A DNA stretch of 51,757 bases from Solimicrobium silvestre (GCF_002976435.1 NZ_PUGF01000032.1:1-51757); one strand, 5' to 3'; positions 24,538-34,490 are shown, counted from the first letter of the stretch. The notes: generated by a model from the sequence alone, not told the origin. A program made the numbers and translations.

Positions 24538-25929
24538 ATGCGTATTGCCAATCACCATGTGCCGCAAATCACGGCGTTTTTGCTGTGTGTTGAGTTTTTA
24601 GAAGCATTTGCATCAACTTATTTAGGAGCAATGTTACGTTTTCTTGACAGTAACTATCATTACTCCCCGCATCGCGAATTTTTTTTCATATCTGGCATTG
24701 CCTTTGCTGTCGCAACCGCATTCAGCATGAGTGCGTTTGGTCTGTATCGAATTAGTTACCGGAAGGGAATACGCAATACCTTACTGCGCCTGATCCCGTC
24801 ATTTGCATTAAGCTTTTCACTGATTACCCTGTTGTTTTATTTGCTGCCGGATTTGTATATTGGACGGGGGATTTTAGGTTTAGTCGTCCTCATTGCCGCG
24901 TCGATGATCATCGGCACGCGCGCATTGATTTTCAAATTTTCCGAAGTTGGGCTACTCAAGTCACGCATCGCCTTCCTGGGCTGCGGTAAATTAGCCAATG
25001 AATGTAGAACATTGGCCCTCAATAATACTTCCTATCATCACTACGAACTGGTTGGTTTTATTCCCACCGAAGGCGAAGAATGTCTGGTGCCTGTAAATGA
25101 ACTGTTGACCAATAACAGTGACTTGACCACTGTTTTGAAGCAGCATAATGTGCATGAAATTGTTGTGTCGGTAATGAATCGGCGTGGCGTTCAATTTCCC
25201 TTGCAAGAGCTGTTGGATTGTAAGTTACACGGCATTAAGGTGATTGAATCTACCGCATTTATTGAACGTGAAGCTTGTCAGATCAGGGTGGAATCGTTGC
25301 ATCCTGGCTGGTTGATATTTGGCGAAGGATTTAATCAGAGTTTTTTGCGTAAGTTTGGCAAACAAACATTTGACTTGATCATTAGTGCGTTAATTTTTGT
25401 GATTACCTCACCCATTATGTTGCTGACTAGCATCTTTATTTATTTAGAGGATCGCGGCCCTATCTTCTTTAGGCAGGAAAGAGTGGGAAAAAACAACAGT
25501 ACTTATATGGTTCTTAAGTTTCGCAGTATGCGCAGCGATGCCGAAAAAAACGGTGTACCACAATGGGCCTGTAATAACGACCCGAGGGTGACGCGCGTGG
25601 GCAATATAATACGTAAATTGCGTATCGATGAATTGCCACAAATTATCAATGTTCTTTATGGTGATATGAGTTTTGTCGGGCCTCGACCTGAGCGACCATA
25701 CTTTGTTGACCAGCTTTGTACAGAAGTACCGTTTTACAATTTACGGCATAGCATTAAACCGGGCATTACCGGCATGGCGCAGGTTCGCTATGCTTACGGT
25801 GCTTCGGTAGAAGATTCTTTGCAAAAGCTGCAATACGATCTGTATTACGTAAAAAATAATAGTCTGTTTTTGGATGCCCTGATCCTGATTGATACCGTGC
25901 AAGTGGTCTTGTTCGGAAAAGGCAGATAA
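24538..25929 (+). CDS. XrtA-associated undecaprenyl-phosphate sugar-phosphate transferase
   Basis: This 463-residue membrane protein has about four to five N-terminal helices, a Rossmann-like middle (AFLGCGKLANECRTLAL) and a further helix near 275. Its C-terminal bacterial sugar transferase domain carries FFRQERVGKNN, KFRSMR, LRIDELPQIINVL, GDMSFVGPRPERP and PGITGMAQV. It should start repeat-unit synthesis by loading a sugar phosphate onto undecaprenyl phosphate. The architecture matches the PEP-CTERM/XrtA glycosyltransferase group (WcaJ/EpsB-like). It is followed 15 bases later by prsK. Confidence 0.9.
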   Translation: MRIANHHVPQITAFLLCVEFLEAFASTYLGAMLRFLDSNYHYSPHREFFFISGIAFAVATAFSMSAFGLYRISYRKGIRNTLLRLIPSFALSFSLITLLFYLLPDLYIGRGILGLVVLIAASMIIGTRALIFKFSEVGLLKSRIAFLGCGKLANECRTLALNNTSYHHYELVGFIPTEGEECLVPVNELLTNNSDLTTVLKQHNVHEIVVSVMNRRGVQFPLQELLDCKLHGIKVIESTAFIEREACQIRVESLHPGWLIFGEGFNQSFLRKFGKQTFDLIISALIFVITSPIMLLTSIFIYLEDRGPIFFRQERVGKNNSTYMVLKFRSMRSDAEKNGVPQWACNNDPRVTRVGNIIRKLRIDELPQIINVLYGDMSFVGPRPERPYFVDQLCTEVPFYNLRHSIKPGITGMAQVRYAYGASVEDSLQKLQYDLYYVKNNSLFLDALILIDTVQVVLFGKGR

Positions 25930-25944
25930 CTTGGACATTTTCTT

Positions 25945-28029
25945 ATGCATTCCCCCATGCTAAGCAACGTCGCAATCTTGAGTTACGGCCTTGCCGCTGC
26001 GGCATACCTGGTTTTGTCGGGCATGTTGCTGTGGAAGTGGCGCGGGCGGCTACGTTGGATGCCGCTCATGGTTGCCGCCGGTATAACAACGGTATGGGCG
26101 GCGTCGATTGCGCTGAATGCAAAATTTGGAATCCCGACCGGATTTTGGATCAATAGCCTGGAAGTTATGCGTAGCGCGAGCTGGATCATTTTTTTGCTCA
26201 TGCTGCTGCAACCGCTGGAGCGCGAGACCCCTCAATCCCTGTTTAAGGAAAAACCCTATGTAGTGCTAATAGGGCTATTCCTGTTGCTGTTGCTTGCGGC
26301 GACCATGCTCACTAATGTCGGTCTTATGGTCAGGTTTGGCGGTATCGTTAATATTACCGGGCGTGTTGCGTTGGCCGTTATCGGCATGTTATTGCTGGAG
26401 CAATTATTCAGGAATACGACGGAACACCAGCGCTGGAGCGTTAAATTTGCCTGCCTGGGTTTGGCGGCTTTATTTGTGTATGACTTCTATCTCTATGCAG
26501 ATGCCATGTTGTTCCATGCCATTAACGGTGAAATATTGGCGGCGCGCGGTTTTGTGAATGCCTTGTCGGTGCCACTGCTGATGATCTCGCTAAACAGGGA
26601 TCCCAAATGGACGTTGGGTATTCTAGTCTCACGCCGTGTCCTGTTTCATTCCGCGACCTTACTGGGGGCCGCTGCTTACCTGTTAACAATGGCGGCGGCG
26701 GGTTACTACATTCGTTTCTTCGGTGGGCAATGGGGCACGGTGTTGCAGGTTTTTTTCTTGTTCGGCGCGGTTATATTATTGTTTATTCTGCTGTTTTCAG
26801 GATCGGTTCGGTCTTGGCTGCGAGTCTTCATTAGCAAGCACTTTTATAACTACAACTACGATTACCGTGACGAATGGATACGCTTTACCCGGGTTTTGTC
26901 TGAGTCGGAGCCAGGTCTAGGTGAGCGCGCCATACAAGCCGTTGCGCAATTGGTAGAAAGCGGTGCAGGCACCCTGTTCATTAGCCGCGAATCTGGTTAT
27001 TGCGAACCTGTTGCGCAATGGTGCGCCCAATTTGAGAGCCAGGCTGAGGCGCTGAATAGTCCGTTTTGCCGATTCCTGCAAGAGAAGCAATGGGTGATCA
27101 ATTTGACCGACTATAAATTGCACCCCGAAAAATACGATGATATTTCAGTCCCACAATGGTTGCTCGATTTTCCTAGAGCCTGGTTAGTGCTGCCGCTGAT
27201 ACTTCATGGACGTTTGTTCGGTTTTATCATGTTGGAACAGGCCAGAAGCAAGTTCGATGTGAACTGGGAAGTGCTGGATCTGTTGAAAATTGCAACCAGT
27301 CAGGCGGCTAGTTATCTGGCCGAACAAGAATCTGCGAATGCGTTGATGGTGGCCCGTCAATTTGAATCTTTCAACCGTATGTCGACATTTATGGTGCATG
27401 ATTTAAAGAATCTGGTGGCGCAATTATCGTTGTTGACGGCCAATGCTGAAAAGCATCAACATAATCCCGAGTTTCAAAAAGACATGCTGGATACTGTTGA
27501 TCACTCCGTACAAAAAATGAAATTTTTGCTGCAAAAACTCAGCCGGGGATTTGAAGTGGAAAGTTTGAGTGCGTTGGCGATGGATGAATTGCTGCAACGG
27601 GCGGTTGCCTCTAAATCTCCCTATGAACCCAAACCGGTATTACAAATTGAGCAGCCGGATATTGCGGTGTATGCGAATCGAGAGCGTCTTGAACGTGTCA
27701 TTGGCCACATCATACAAAATGCGATTGATGCGACTCCCCGAGACGGCGATATCAAAATTAAGCTGGGTCTGGATGGACGTGATGCGTTGATCGAGATTGA
27801 AGATAACGGAGTAGGGATGACGGAAGAGTTTATCCGGGAAAAACTGTTCAGCCCGTTCGTGTCCACCAAGGTGGCGGGAATGGGGATCGGTGTTTTTGAA
27901 ACACGGGAATATATTCAGCAATTGGGTGGCCGGTTAGAAGTACAAAGTCGGCCGGAGTCGGGTACTCGCTTCAAAATTACATTACCCGTCTACAGCACAC
28001 TAGAACAAGTCAACACACAAATAGCGTAA
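25945..28029 (+). CDS. prsK: PEP-CTERM system histidine kinase PrsK
   Basis: This 694-residue sensor kinase has about eight N-terminal membrane helices (residues 1-300), a GAF-like region (about 315-470), a phosphoacceptor His485 in MVHDLKNLVAQ, and an HATPase domain with IEDNGVGM and GMGIGVF motifs (about 590-690). This is the known arrangement of PrsK, which senses an unknown cue at the inner membrane and phosphorylates PrsR to activate RpoN-dependent PEP-CTERM genes. prsR follows 17 bases later. The HDLKN H-box and the length fit the family well. Confidence 0.93.
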   Translation: MHSPMLSNVAILSYGLAAAAYLVLSGMLLWKWRGRLRWMPLMVAAGITTVWAASIALNAKFGIPTGFWINSLEVMRSASWIIFLLMLLQPLERETPQSLFKEKPYVVLIGLFLLLLLAATMLTNVGLMVRFGGIVNITGRVALAVIGMLLLEQLFRNTTEHQRWSVKFACLGLAALFVYDFYLYADAMLFHAINGEILAARGFVNALSVPLLMISLNRDPKWTLGILVSRRVLFHSATLLGAAAYLLTMAAAGYYIRFFGGQWGTVLQVFFLFGAVILLFILLFSGSVRSWLRVFISKHFYNYNYDYRDEWIRFTRVLSESEPGLGERAIQAVAQLVESGAGTLFISRESGYCEPVAQWCAQFESQAEALNSPFCRFLQEKQWVINLTDYKLHPEKYDDISVPQWLLDFPRAWLVLPLILHGRLFGFIMLEQARSKFDVNWEVLDLLKIATSQAASYLAEQESANALMVARQFESFNRMSTFMVHDLKNLVAQLSLLTANAEKHQHNPEFQKDMLDTVDHSVQKMKFLLQKLSRGFEVESLSALAMDELLQRAVASKSPYEPKPVLQIEQPDIAVYANRERLERVIGHIIQNAIDATPRDGDIKIKLGLDGRDALIEIEDNGVGMTEEFIREKLFSPFVSTKVAGMGIGVFETREYIQQLGGRLEVQSRPESGTRFKITLPVYSTLEQVNTQIA

Positions 28030-28046
28030 ATGCAAAAGGGTAGATT

Positions 28047-29399
28047 GTGAATCAGGAAAAAAAGAAACTGTTGATCATTGAAGACGACCTCGGTTTGCAA
28101 AAACAGTTGCGCTGGAGTTTGGACGCCTACGAGGTCATCGTGGCTGGCGACCGTGAAAGTGCGATGGCACAAGTGCGCCGCCATGAACCCGCCGTCATTA
28201 CGATGGACTTGGGTTTGCCACCTGATCCCGACGGCTCTTCGGAAGGTCTTGCCATCTTACAACAGGTTTTGTCGATGGCACCCGACACCAAATTAATCGT
28301 CTTGTCCGGTAACCAAGACCGGCAGAATGCGCTCAAAGCGATTGCAATGGGTGCCTACGATTTCCATCAAAAACCTTGCGACCCGGAAATGCTGAATCTG
28401 GTGATACAGCGCGCCTTCTTTCTGCATGCGTTACAGCAGGAAAATCGGCGCATGTTGCAAAATCAGGCCGCGTCGCCGATGGCTGGAGTAATCACCCGCG
28501 ACCCAGCCATGTTGAAGGTTTGCCGCAATATAGAAAAGGTTGGGCCGTCGTCGGCTTCGGTAATGTTGTTGGGTGACAGCGGTACCGGTAAGGAAGTGCT
28601 GGCAAGAGCATTGCATCAATTAAGCCCGCGACAAGATAAACGTTTTATGGCGATTAACTGTGCTGCTATCCCTGAGAATTTACTGGAAAGCGAATTGTTC
28701 GGTTATGAAAAGGGCGCATTTACCGGGGCGGTGAAGCAGAATCTGGGCAAGATTGAATTGGCGAATGAAGGTACTTTCTTTCTTGACGAGGTGGGTGATT
28801 TGCCGATGGCGCTGCAAGCTAAATTGCTACGTTTCCTTCAAGAGCGGGTTTTTGAACGGATCGGCGGGCATAAGGAAATTCCGGTGGATGTGCGCATCGT
28901 CTGCGCTACCCATCAAAACCTGAAAGAGTTGGCGTCCACCGGTCGTTTCCGCGAAGACTTATATTATCGGCTCAGCGAGATCGTGATTAATATCCCGCCG
29001 CTAGCTGATCGTGCCGGTGATGCCGCATTACTGGCCCATCACTTCAAGAATAAGTTCAATGCCAAAGAAGGGCGACCTGGGCTTAATTTTAGCCAGGATG
29101 CCTTAGCGCTGATAGAAAGCCATCGCTGGCCGGGTAACGTGCGCGAGATGGAAAACTGTATCAAGCGAGCCGTGATTATGGCCGATGGCCTGCAAATAAC
29201 GGTGGAAGATCTTGGCCTTTCCGCTAACAACATCGCGGAGGAGCCGATCAATTTGCGCCAGATCCGTGAAGACGCTGAATACAAGGCCGTTGTAAAAGCA
29301 CTGGCACACGTGGACGGTAATATTGCCAAGGCAGCCGAGTTGTTGGGCATTAGTCGTCCGACACTTTATGACTTAATGAATCGCCATTCGATTAAATGA
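28047..29399 (+). CDS. prsR: PEP-CTERM system sigma-54 response regulator PrsR
   Basis: This 450-residue NtrC-type activator has a receiver domain with phosphoacceptor Asp54 (in TMDLGLPPD), an AAA+ domain with Walker A GDSGTGKE (176-183) and the sigma-54 contact loop GAFTGA (223-228), and a Fis-type helix-turn-helix near 425-447 (KAAELLGISRPTLYDLM). It should bind upstream of RpoN promoters when phosphorylated by PrsK. The GTG start at 28047 has an AAGGG site upstream. Likely targets in this window are the sigma-54 promoters at 23103 and 16284. Confidence 0.94.
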   Translation: MNQEKKKLLIIEDDLGLQKQLRWSLDAYEVIVAGDRESAMAQVRRHEPAVITMDLGLPPDPDGSSEGLAILQQVLSMAPDTKLIVLSGNQDRQNALKAIAMGAYDFHQKPCDPEMLNLVIQRAFFLHALQQENRRMLQNQAASPMAGVITRDPAMLKVCRNIEKVGPSSASVMLLGDSGTGKEVLARALHQLSPRQDKRFMAINCAAIPENLLESELFGYEKGAFTGAVKQNLGKIELANEGTFFLDEVGDLPMALQAKLLRFLQERVFERIGGHKEIPVDVRIVCATHQNLKELASTGRFREDLYYRLSEIVINIPPLADRAGDAALLAHHFKNKFNAKEGRPGLNFSQDALALIESHRWPGNVREMENCIKRAVIMADGLQITVEDLGLSANNIAEEPINLRQIREDAEYKAVVKALAHVDGNIAKAAELLGISRPTLYDLMNRHSIK

Positions 29400-29432
29400 G
29401 GGAAGAATGATGTGCAGTTTTGATATCCGCTT

Positions 29433-31028
29433 ATGACCGATCTCGTACATCAACTTATTTTAGAAGCGGCGGCTCGCGCTCCACAAGCGGAAGCGCTTTG
29501 CTACCAGGGACAGCGTATGTCCTATGCGGAACTGGCACAACAGACGCAACAGGTTGGACAGGCATTATTAACATTAGGTGTGCAGCGTAGTGATCGCGTC
29601 GCGGTATATCTGGAAAAACGTTTTGAGACTGTGCTCGCCATGTTTGGCGCATCCGCTGCCGGTGCTGCCTTTGTGCCAGTCAACCCCTTGTTGAAAGCGG
29701 AGCAGCTGATCTACATTCTCAATGATTGTCAGGTAAAAATTTTAGTCACCTCGGCACAACGATTGGCTGTGGTGCTGCCATTGTTATCCGAATGTCCCAG
29801 TTTGAAGGGGGTTATTGTTGTTGGCGGTGACAGCTCTACAGCCATCGCAAGTGGATCGCATTTTCAACTTGTGCACTGGGAAGCTCTGGAACAATTGCAC
29901 GATGCGCGAACACCGCATTGCTGCATAGACCGCGACATCGTGGCTATTCTTTATACATCAGGAAGTACCGGACAGCCCAAGGGCGTTGTGTTGTCGCATC
30001 GCAATTTACTGGCCGGTGCACAAAGTGTTGCGCACTATTTGGAAAACACGGCCGATGATCGGGTTTTGTGTGTTTTACCGCTGAGCTTTGATTACGGCTT
30101 GAGCCAATTAACCACGGTATTCCTGACTGGCGGCACCGCAGTACTGCTCAATTACTTACTACCGCGTGACATTTTGGATGCTGTAAAGCAAGAGCGCATT
30201 ACCGGGCTTGCTGCCGTACCACCATTATGGATTCAACTCGCAGCGTTAGATTGGTCTGGAGCAACAAGTCTGCGCTATCTGACTAATTCTGGTGGCGTAA
30301 TGCAACGTTCTACATTAGATATCTTGCGTCGAAATTTGCCTGATGCAAAAATCTATTTAATGTATGGCTTGACCGAGGCCTTCCGCTCCACTTTTTTGCC
30401 TCCCGAGCAGTTGGATCGCCGTCCAGATTCGATAGGTCGAGCGATTCCTAATGCAGAAGTGCTGGTGTTACGACCAGATGGTAGTGAATGTGATGCAGAA
30501 GAGCCGGGCGAACTCGTACATCGAGGTGCTTTGGTTGCATTGGGATATTGGAATGATGCGGAAAAGACGGCAGAGCGTTTCAAGCCGCTGCCGCTACAGT
30601 TACAGAACAGCAGCTTGCCGCTGCCGGAAATTGCCGTGTGGTCGGGCGATATCGTGCGTAAGGATGCGGAAGGGTATTTGTATTTTCTGGGGCGTACTGA
30701 CGAGCTGATTAAAGTCTCAGGTTATCGAGTTAGTCCAACTGAAATAGAACAAGTTATTTGTACGATGGATGGCGTAAGCGAGTTTGCCGCAGTAGGAGTT
30801 GCGCACCCTGTTTTGGGGCAAGCTATCGTCGCCATTGTTAAGCAGAACAGTAACTTAACTGCAGAGACTTTGCGCCAACAGTGTCAGCGCAGGCTGCCCG
30901 CGTATATGGTGCCGATGCACATCGTAGTCGAAACTGAAGCCTTGCCGCGCAATGCCAACGGCAAGATAGATCGCAAGGCATTGCAACGTCGCTTTGCACA
31001 TATTTTTAACACTGAGTTTCAACATTAA
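29433..31028 (+). CDS. Acyl-CoA ligase (AMP-forming), exosortase A system-associated
   Basis: This 531-residue adenylate-forming enzyme has TSGSTGQPKG beginning at Thr175, YGLTEA, FLGRTDELIKVSGYR and the catalytic lysine region PRNANGKIDRKAL near the C-terminus. It would activate a carboxylate as an acyl-AMP and load it onto CoA or the locus ACP. Its stop directly abuts the decarboxylase start. The gene order (ligase, then PLP decarboxylase) is that of exosortase A loci, where both are thought to supply an unusual acyl or amino group. Confidence 0.9.
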   Translation: MTDLVHQLILEAAARAPQAEALCYQGQRMSYAELAQQTQQVGQALLTLGVQRSDRVAVYLEKRFETVLAMFGASAAGAAFVPVNPLLKAEQLIYILNDCQVKILVTSAQRLAVVLPLLSECPSLKGVIVVGGDSSTAIASGSHFQLVHWEALEQLHDARTPHCCIDRDIVAILYTSGSTGQPKGVVLSHRNLLAGAQSVAHYLENTADDRVLCVLPLSFDYGLSQLTTVFLTGGTAVLLNYLLPRDILDAVKQERITGLAAVPPLWIQLAALDWSGATSLRYLTNSGGVMQRSTLDILRRNLPDAKIYLMYGLTEAFRSTFLPPEQLDRRPDSIGRAIPNAEVLVLRPDGSECDAEEPGELVHRGALVALGYWNDAEKTAERFKPLPLQLQNSSLPLPEIAVWSGDIVRKDAEGYLYFLGRTDELIKVSGYRVSPTEIEQVICTMDGVSEFAAVGVAHPVLGQAIVAIVKQNSNLTAETLRQQCQRRLPAYMVPMHIVVETEALPRNANGKIDRKALQRRFAHIFNTEFQH

Positions 31029-32270
31029 ATGAGTATGAATTCAGACAAACCAGTCCATGCAGCACAAACCAGTTTCACGGTCGCAGACAACTGCCTGCAG
31101 GTGGGTAATGTGTCGTTGACCAGGTTAGCACTGCGTGTCGGCGGTACGCCATTTTATGCCTATGACAGAGAGGTGATCTCGGCCAAAATCCATACTTTGC
31201 GCAGTGTTTTACCTGCGCAGCTGGCTTTGCATTATTCGATTAAGGCTAACCCCATGCCAGCGGTAGTTCAACATTTAGCGGGGTTGGTTGACGGTTTGGA
31301 TGTGGCATCTGCCGGTGAAATGCAACTGGCATTAGATACTTTGACGCCGTCAGAACGTATTAGCTTTGCAGGCCCGGGCAAGACAGATGCTGAGTTGCAA
31401 CAGGCAGTTGCCGCAGGCGTGGTGCTTAATCTGGAGTCGGTCAATGAACTGCGTAGGTTGCAGCGTATCAGTGGAGAGCTGGGCTATGTGCCCAAAATTG
31501 TACTCAGAGTAAACCCTGATTTTGAACTGAAATCATCCGGGCTAAAGATGGGGGGCGGCGCTAAGCAATTCGGTATTGATGCAGAACTTGTGCCGGAAGT
31601 GTTGGCTGAGTTAGCGAATATGGATATGGAATTTTTGGGATTCCATATTTATGCCGGCTCGCAAAATCTCAATCCAGAAGCGATTATCGAAGCGCACGCC
31701 AAAAGTAGTGCCATGGCTATCCGGTTGGCTGACATTGCCCGGCAAGAAGTCCGCACGTTGAATCTGGGAGGCGGTTTTGGCATACCTTATTTCCCGGGCG
31801 ATATCCCTTTGGATATTGCCCCAATCGCAGATCATTTGCACCGTTGTCTTGAACGCGTAAAACTAGCCTTACCGAAGGCAACAGTCGCGCTGGAGCTGGG
31901 GCGTTATCTGGTTGGTGAGGCTGGCATTTACGTTACGCGCGTTATCGACAAAAAAATGTCACGCGGAAAATGTTATCTGATTACCGATGGCGGCCTGCAT
32001 CACCATCTGGCCGCATCGGGTAATTTTGGTCAGGTGCTACGCAAGAATTATCCGGTTGCTGTCGGCGATAAAATGCAGACAATGTCCGACGAGCTCGTGT
32101 CAGTGGTTGGCCCCTTGTGTACGCCGTTAGATTTGTTAGCTGATCAAATGCCGCTTGCTCATGCCGAAGTAGGCGATTTAATTGTCGTTTTTCAGTCCGG
32201 TGCTTATGGTTATAGCGCTAGCCCCATGGCGTTCCTGTCACATCCATCTGCACGTGAGGTGTTAGTGTGA
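31029..32270 (+). CDS. PLP-dependent decarboxylase, exosortase A system-associated
   Basis: This 413-residue protein has the fold of diaminopimelate/ornithine decarboxylases (alanine-racemase-like barrel). The predicted PLP lysine is Lys72 in YSIKANPMP, with a phosphate-binding NLGGGFGIPYF segment and a C-terminal GAYGYSASP substrate region. It should decarboxylate an amino-acid derivative in the cytoplasm, perhaps one already tethered by the preceding ligase. The start codon follows the ligase stop with no gap. It is not a normal LysA: the catalytic CESGD motif is replaced by VGPLCTPLD. Confidence 0.9.
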   Translation: MSMNSDKPVHAAQTSFTVADNCLQVGNVSLTRLALRVGGTPFYAYDREVISAKIHTLRSVLPAQLALHYSIKANPMPAVVQHLAGLVDGLDVASAGEMQLALDTLTPSERISFAGPGKTDAELQQAVAAGVVLNLESVNELRRLQRISGELGYVPKIVLRVNPDFELKSSGLKMGGGAKQFGIDAELVPEVLAELANMDMEFLGFHIYAGSQNLNPEAIIEAHAKSSAMAIRLADIARQEVRTLNLGGGFGIPYFPGDIPLDIAPIADHLHRCLERVKLALPKATVALELGRYLVGEAGIYVTRVIDKKMSRGKCYLITDGGLHHHLAASGNFGQVLRKNYPVAVGDKMQTMSDELVSVVGPLCTPLDLLADQMPLAHAEVGDLIVVFQSGAYGYSASPMAFLSHPSAREVLV

Positions 32271-32288
32271 ATCAGCCTGTGTGATTTT

Positions 32289-32353
32289 GTAGGGGCATCC
32301 CTTGTGGGTGCCTTCGTTGATTAGCCAAGGGTACCCACAAGGGGCACCCCTAC
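32289..32353. repeat. Long imperfect hairpin between decarboxylase and RIFT-barrel genes
   Basis: The left arm begins GTAGGGGCATCCCTTGTGGG (32289-32308). The right arm (32329-32353) is its reverse complement apart from a few mismatches, with about 16 bases between. There is no T-tract. The size and purity of the arms suggest a dispersed palindromic repeat or a MITE remnant, which may also end or stabilise the upstream mRNA. Confidence 0.6.
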
Positions 32354-32387
32354 GCAAATCCATCTCGTTTTAAAAACTGGAGTTGCA

Positions 32388-34490
32388 ATGAATGCTGCGT
32401 CCTTGTTTGTTAGTTTGGTGTTGTTACTGGGTTGGTGTGATGCCAGTTCAGCCGCTCCGGCCAGTGCGGTATCGTCTGCTGACGACGGCGTTCCAATCAC
32501 GTCGATAAAAATACAAAATGCCAGCAAAGGCGCTACTCATGATTCTGTTGCGACCCCCATCACGTTCGGGCAAGTATTTGCTGCGGGCGATGTTCCTGAC
32601 CCCAATGCGTTGGTCGGACGACTTGCCGATGGCACGCACATTCCATTGCAAGTAGATGCAAAAGCACGTCATCCTGACGGCTCATTACGCCATGCTGTTA
32701 TTTCTGCGGTAGTTCCCGTGCCGAGCGGTAGCAGTATTACGGTTTTGTCCCTGAATAAAGTAACCGCACCAACCGCCAAAGCCAGTGGGATCGGACCTGA
32801 AGCACTGCTTGGCAACGGTTTTAGCGCCAGTGTGAATTTAACTCTGGATGGTCAGGTTTATTCGGCATCAGCGAACGATTTGCTGCGGAGCGGAAAATAC
32901 ATTAATTGGCTTGCTGGCCCGCAGGTCAACGAATGGGAGGTATCTGCTCCGTTAAAGACAGCGCAAGGGGTCGCGCATCCTAATTTATCGGCACGGTTTG
33001 CTATTCGTTCCTACACCGGAATAAATTCCGCTTCGGTTGACGTGACCGTCGAAAACGATTGGGCTTTTGCCCCTGCGCCGCAGAATGTGACTTATGACGT
33101 GCAAGTGCTGGTTGGCGGGAAGGTTGTTTATACCAAGTCGGCGTTAAAGCATTTTCATCATGCGCGCTGGCGCAAGGTGTTTTGGTGGGGCACGGAGCCA
33201 CAGGTTAATCTTCAACACGATAGCGCTTATCTGATTTCAACTAAAGCGCTACCTAACTACGATCAAAGCCTGAAGATCGCGGCATCGACTCTGAATAATA
33301 TCGGGGTGCGATTTAGTGGCATGGCAACGGAGCCGATGGGGAATGGTTTGGCGGTGCCGTATATGCCGACGACTGGCGGCAGGGGCGATATCGGCTTGTT
33401 GCCAAGCTGGGCGGTCAGCTATTTACTGAGTATGAATCCGGTTGCCAAGAAAGCGACCTTAGGCACGGCTGATTTATCCGGCAGCTGGTCTATGCATTAT
33501 CGGAACCAGAAAACCAACCGCCCCGTCAGCCTGGTTGATTTCCCGTATATGACGTTGGTGGGAAATCCTAGCGATACCTTTAACCCTGCGACGAAAAGGA
33601 GCGAGGCATTTCCTGCCTGCGGCGGTGATTGCGTCACACCGTATAGCGCTGATCCGGCACATGAACCGGCATTGGCTTATCTGCCGTATCTGGTTACTGG
33701 CGATTATTATTATTTGGAAGAACTGCAATTTTGGGCGATGTTCGATTTGTTTGAGAGCAACCCAGGCTATCGAGCCAACATCAAGGGTTTGTTTCATCAA
33801 ACGCAAGTCAGGGCGCAAGCCTGGACATTGCGCGATCTTGCCAATGCCGCCTATATCACCCCCGATGCGGATGTTCTGAAGAAGCAGTTTGAAACGGCGT
33901 TGTCGGATAACCTTGACTGGTACAACAGCGCATACAAGCCTAAAGCCAGTCTGGATAACGCCTTCGGCGCGCTGACCGATATTAATGCAAGGCAATACAA
34001 TAACTTTACCGGTATCGCTCCGTGGCAAGATGATTTCTTTACCTCCGCCGTAGGGCACACGGTGGAACTCGGCTACGCCAAGGCCAAGCCTTTGCTGGCA
34101 TGGAAAGCACAGTTTCCAATCAAGAGAATGATAGACCCTGCTTACTGTTGGATAGTGGGCGCCGTGTATGCTTTTCAGGTCACCGATACGAACGGTGGCC
34201 CTATTTATACCGATATGGCAAAAGCGTATCAGACCAGTAATCCACAAGCACTGACGGCTCTTCCTTGCGGTGGAACTGAAATGGCATATTTCCTCAAATT
34301 AAAAGTAGGCGAAATGACCGGGCATTCCTCGGAGCCGGACGGTTTCCCGTCGAATATGCAACCTGCGCTGGCGTATAGTGTTTATTCCGGTGCGGCAGGT
34401 GGTGCTGATGCATGGAAAGTATTTATGGCGAGATCAATCAAGCCGGACTACTCCACGTCACCGCAATTTGCAATTCTTCCTAGACAGTAA
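32388..34490 (+). CDS. Secreted RIFT-barrel/PcRGLX-like glycan-active protein
   Basis: This 700-residue exported protein has a signal peptide ending near SSAA (about residue 23). A first beta domain, with ITFGQVFAAGDVPD and LQVDAKARHPDGSLRHAVIS, recalls the N-terminal RIFT barrel of YetA/exo-rhamnogalacturonan-lyase-like proteins. It is followed by a long alpha-rich region (about 370-690) with aromatic clusters (GDYYYLEELQFWAMF) like an (alpha/alpha) toroid. A polysaccharide lyase or trimming enzyme acting on the exported polymer is likely. No catalytic residue can be named with certainty. It opens the group that contains the pyruvyl transferase. Confidence 0.7.
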   Translation: MNAASLFVSLVLLLGWCDASSAAPASAVSSADDGVPITSIKIQNASKGATHDSVATPITFGQVFAAGDVPDPNALVGRLADGTHIPLQVDAKARHPDGSLRHAVISAVVPVPSGSSITVLSLNKVTAPTAKASGIGPEALLGNGFSASVNLTLDGQVYSASANDLLRSGKYINWLAGPQVNEWEVSAPLKTAQGVAHPNLSARFAIRSYTGINSASVDVTVENDWAFAPAPQNVTYDVQVLVGGKVVYTKSALKHFHHARWRKVFWWGTEPQVNLQHDSAYLISTKALPNYDQSLKIAASTLNNIGVRFSGMATEPMGNGLAVPYMPTTGGRGDIGLLPSWAVSYLLSMNPVAKKATLGTADLSGSWSMHYRNQKTNRPVSLVDFPYMTLVGNPSDTFNPATKRSEAFPACGGDCVTPYSADPAHEPALAYLPYLVTGDYYYLEELQFWAMFDLFESNPGYRANIKGLFHQTQVRAQAWTLRDLANAAYITPDADVLKKQFETALSDNLDWYNSAYKPKASLDNAFGALTDINARQYNNFTGIAPWQDDFFTSAVGHTVELGYAKAKPLLAWKAQFPIKRMIDPAYCWIVGAVYAFQVTDTNGGPIYTDMAKAYQTSNPQALTALPCGGTEMAYFLKLKVGEMTGHSSEPDGFPSNMQPALAYSVYSGAAGGADAWKVFMARSIKPDYSTSPQFAILPRQ

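Noticed and set aside
33474-34247. Long 257-codon frame antisense to the RIFT-barrel gene
   Set aside because: The opposite strand encodes a complete secreted protein with a signal peptide; the antisense product lacks domain features.
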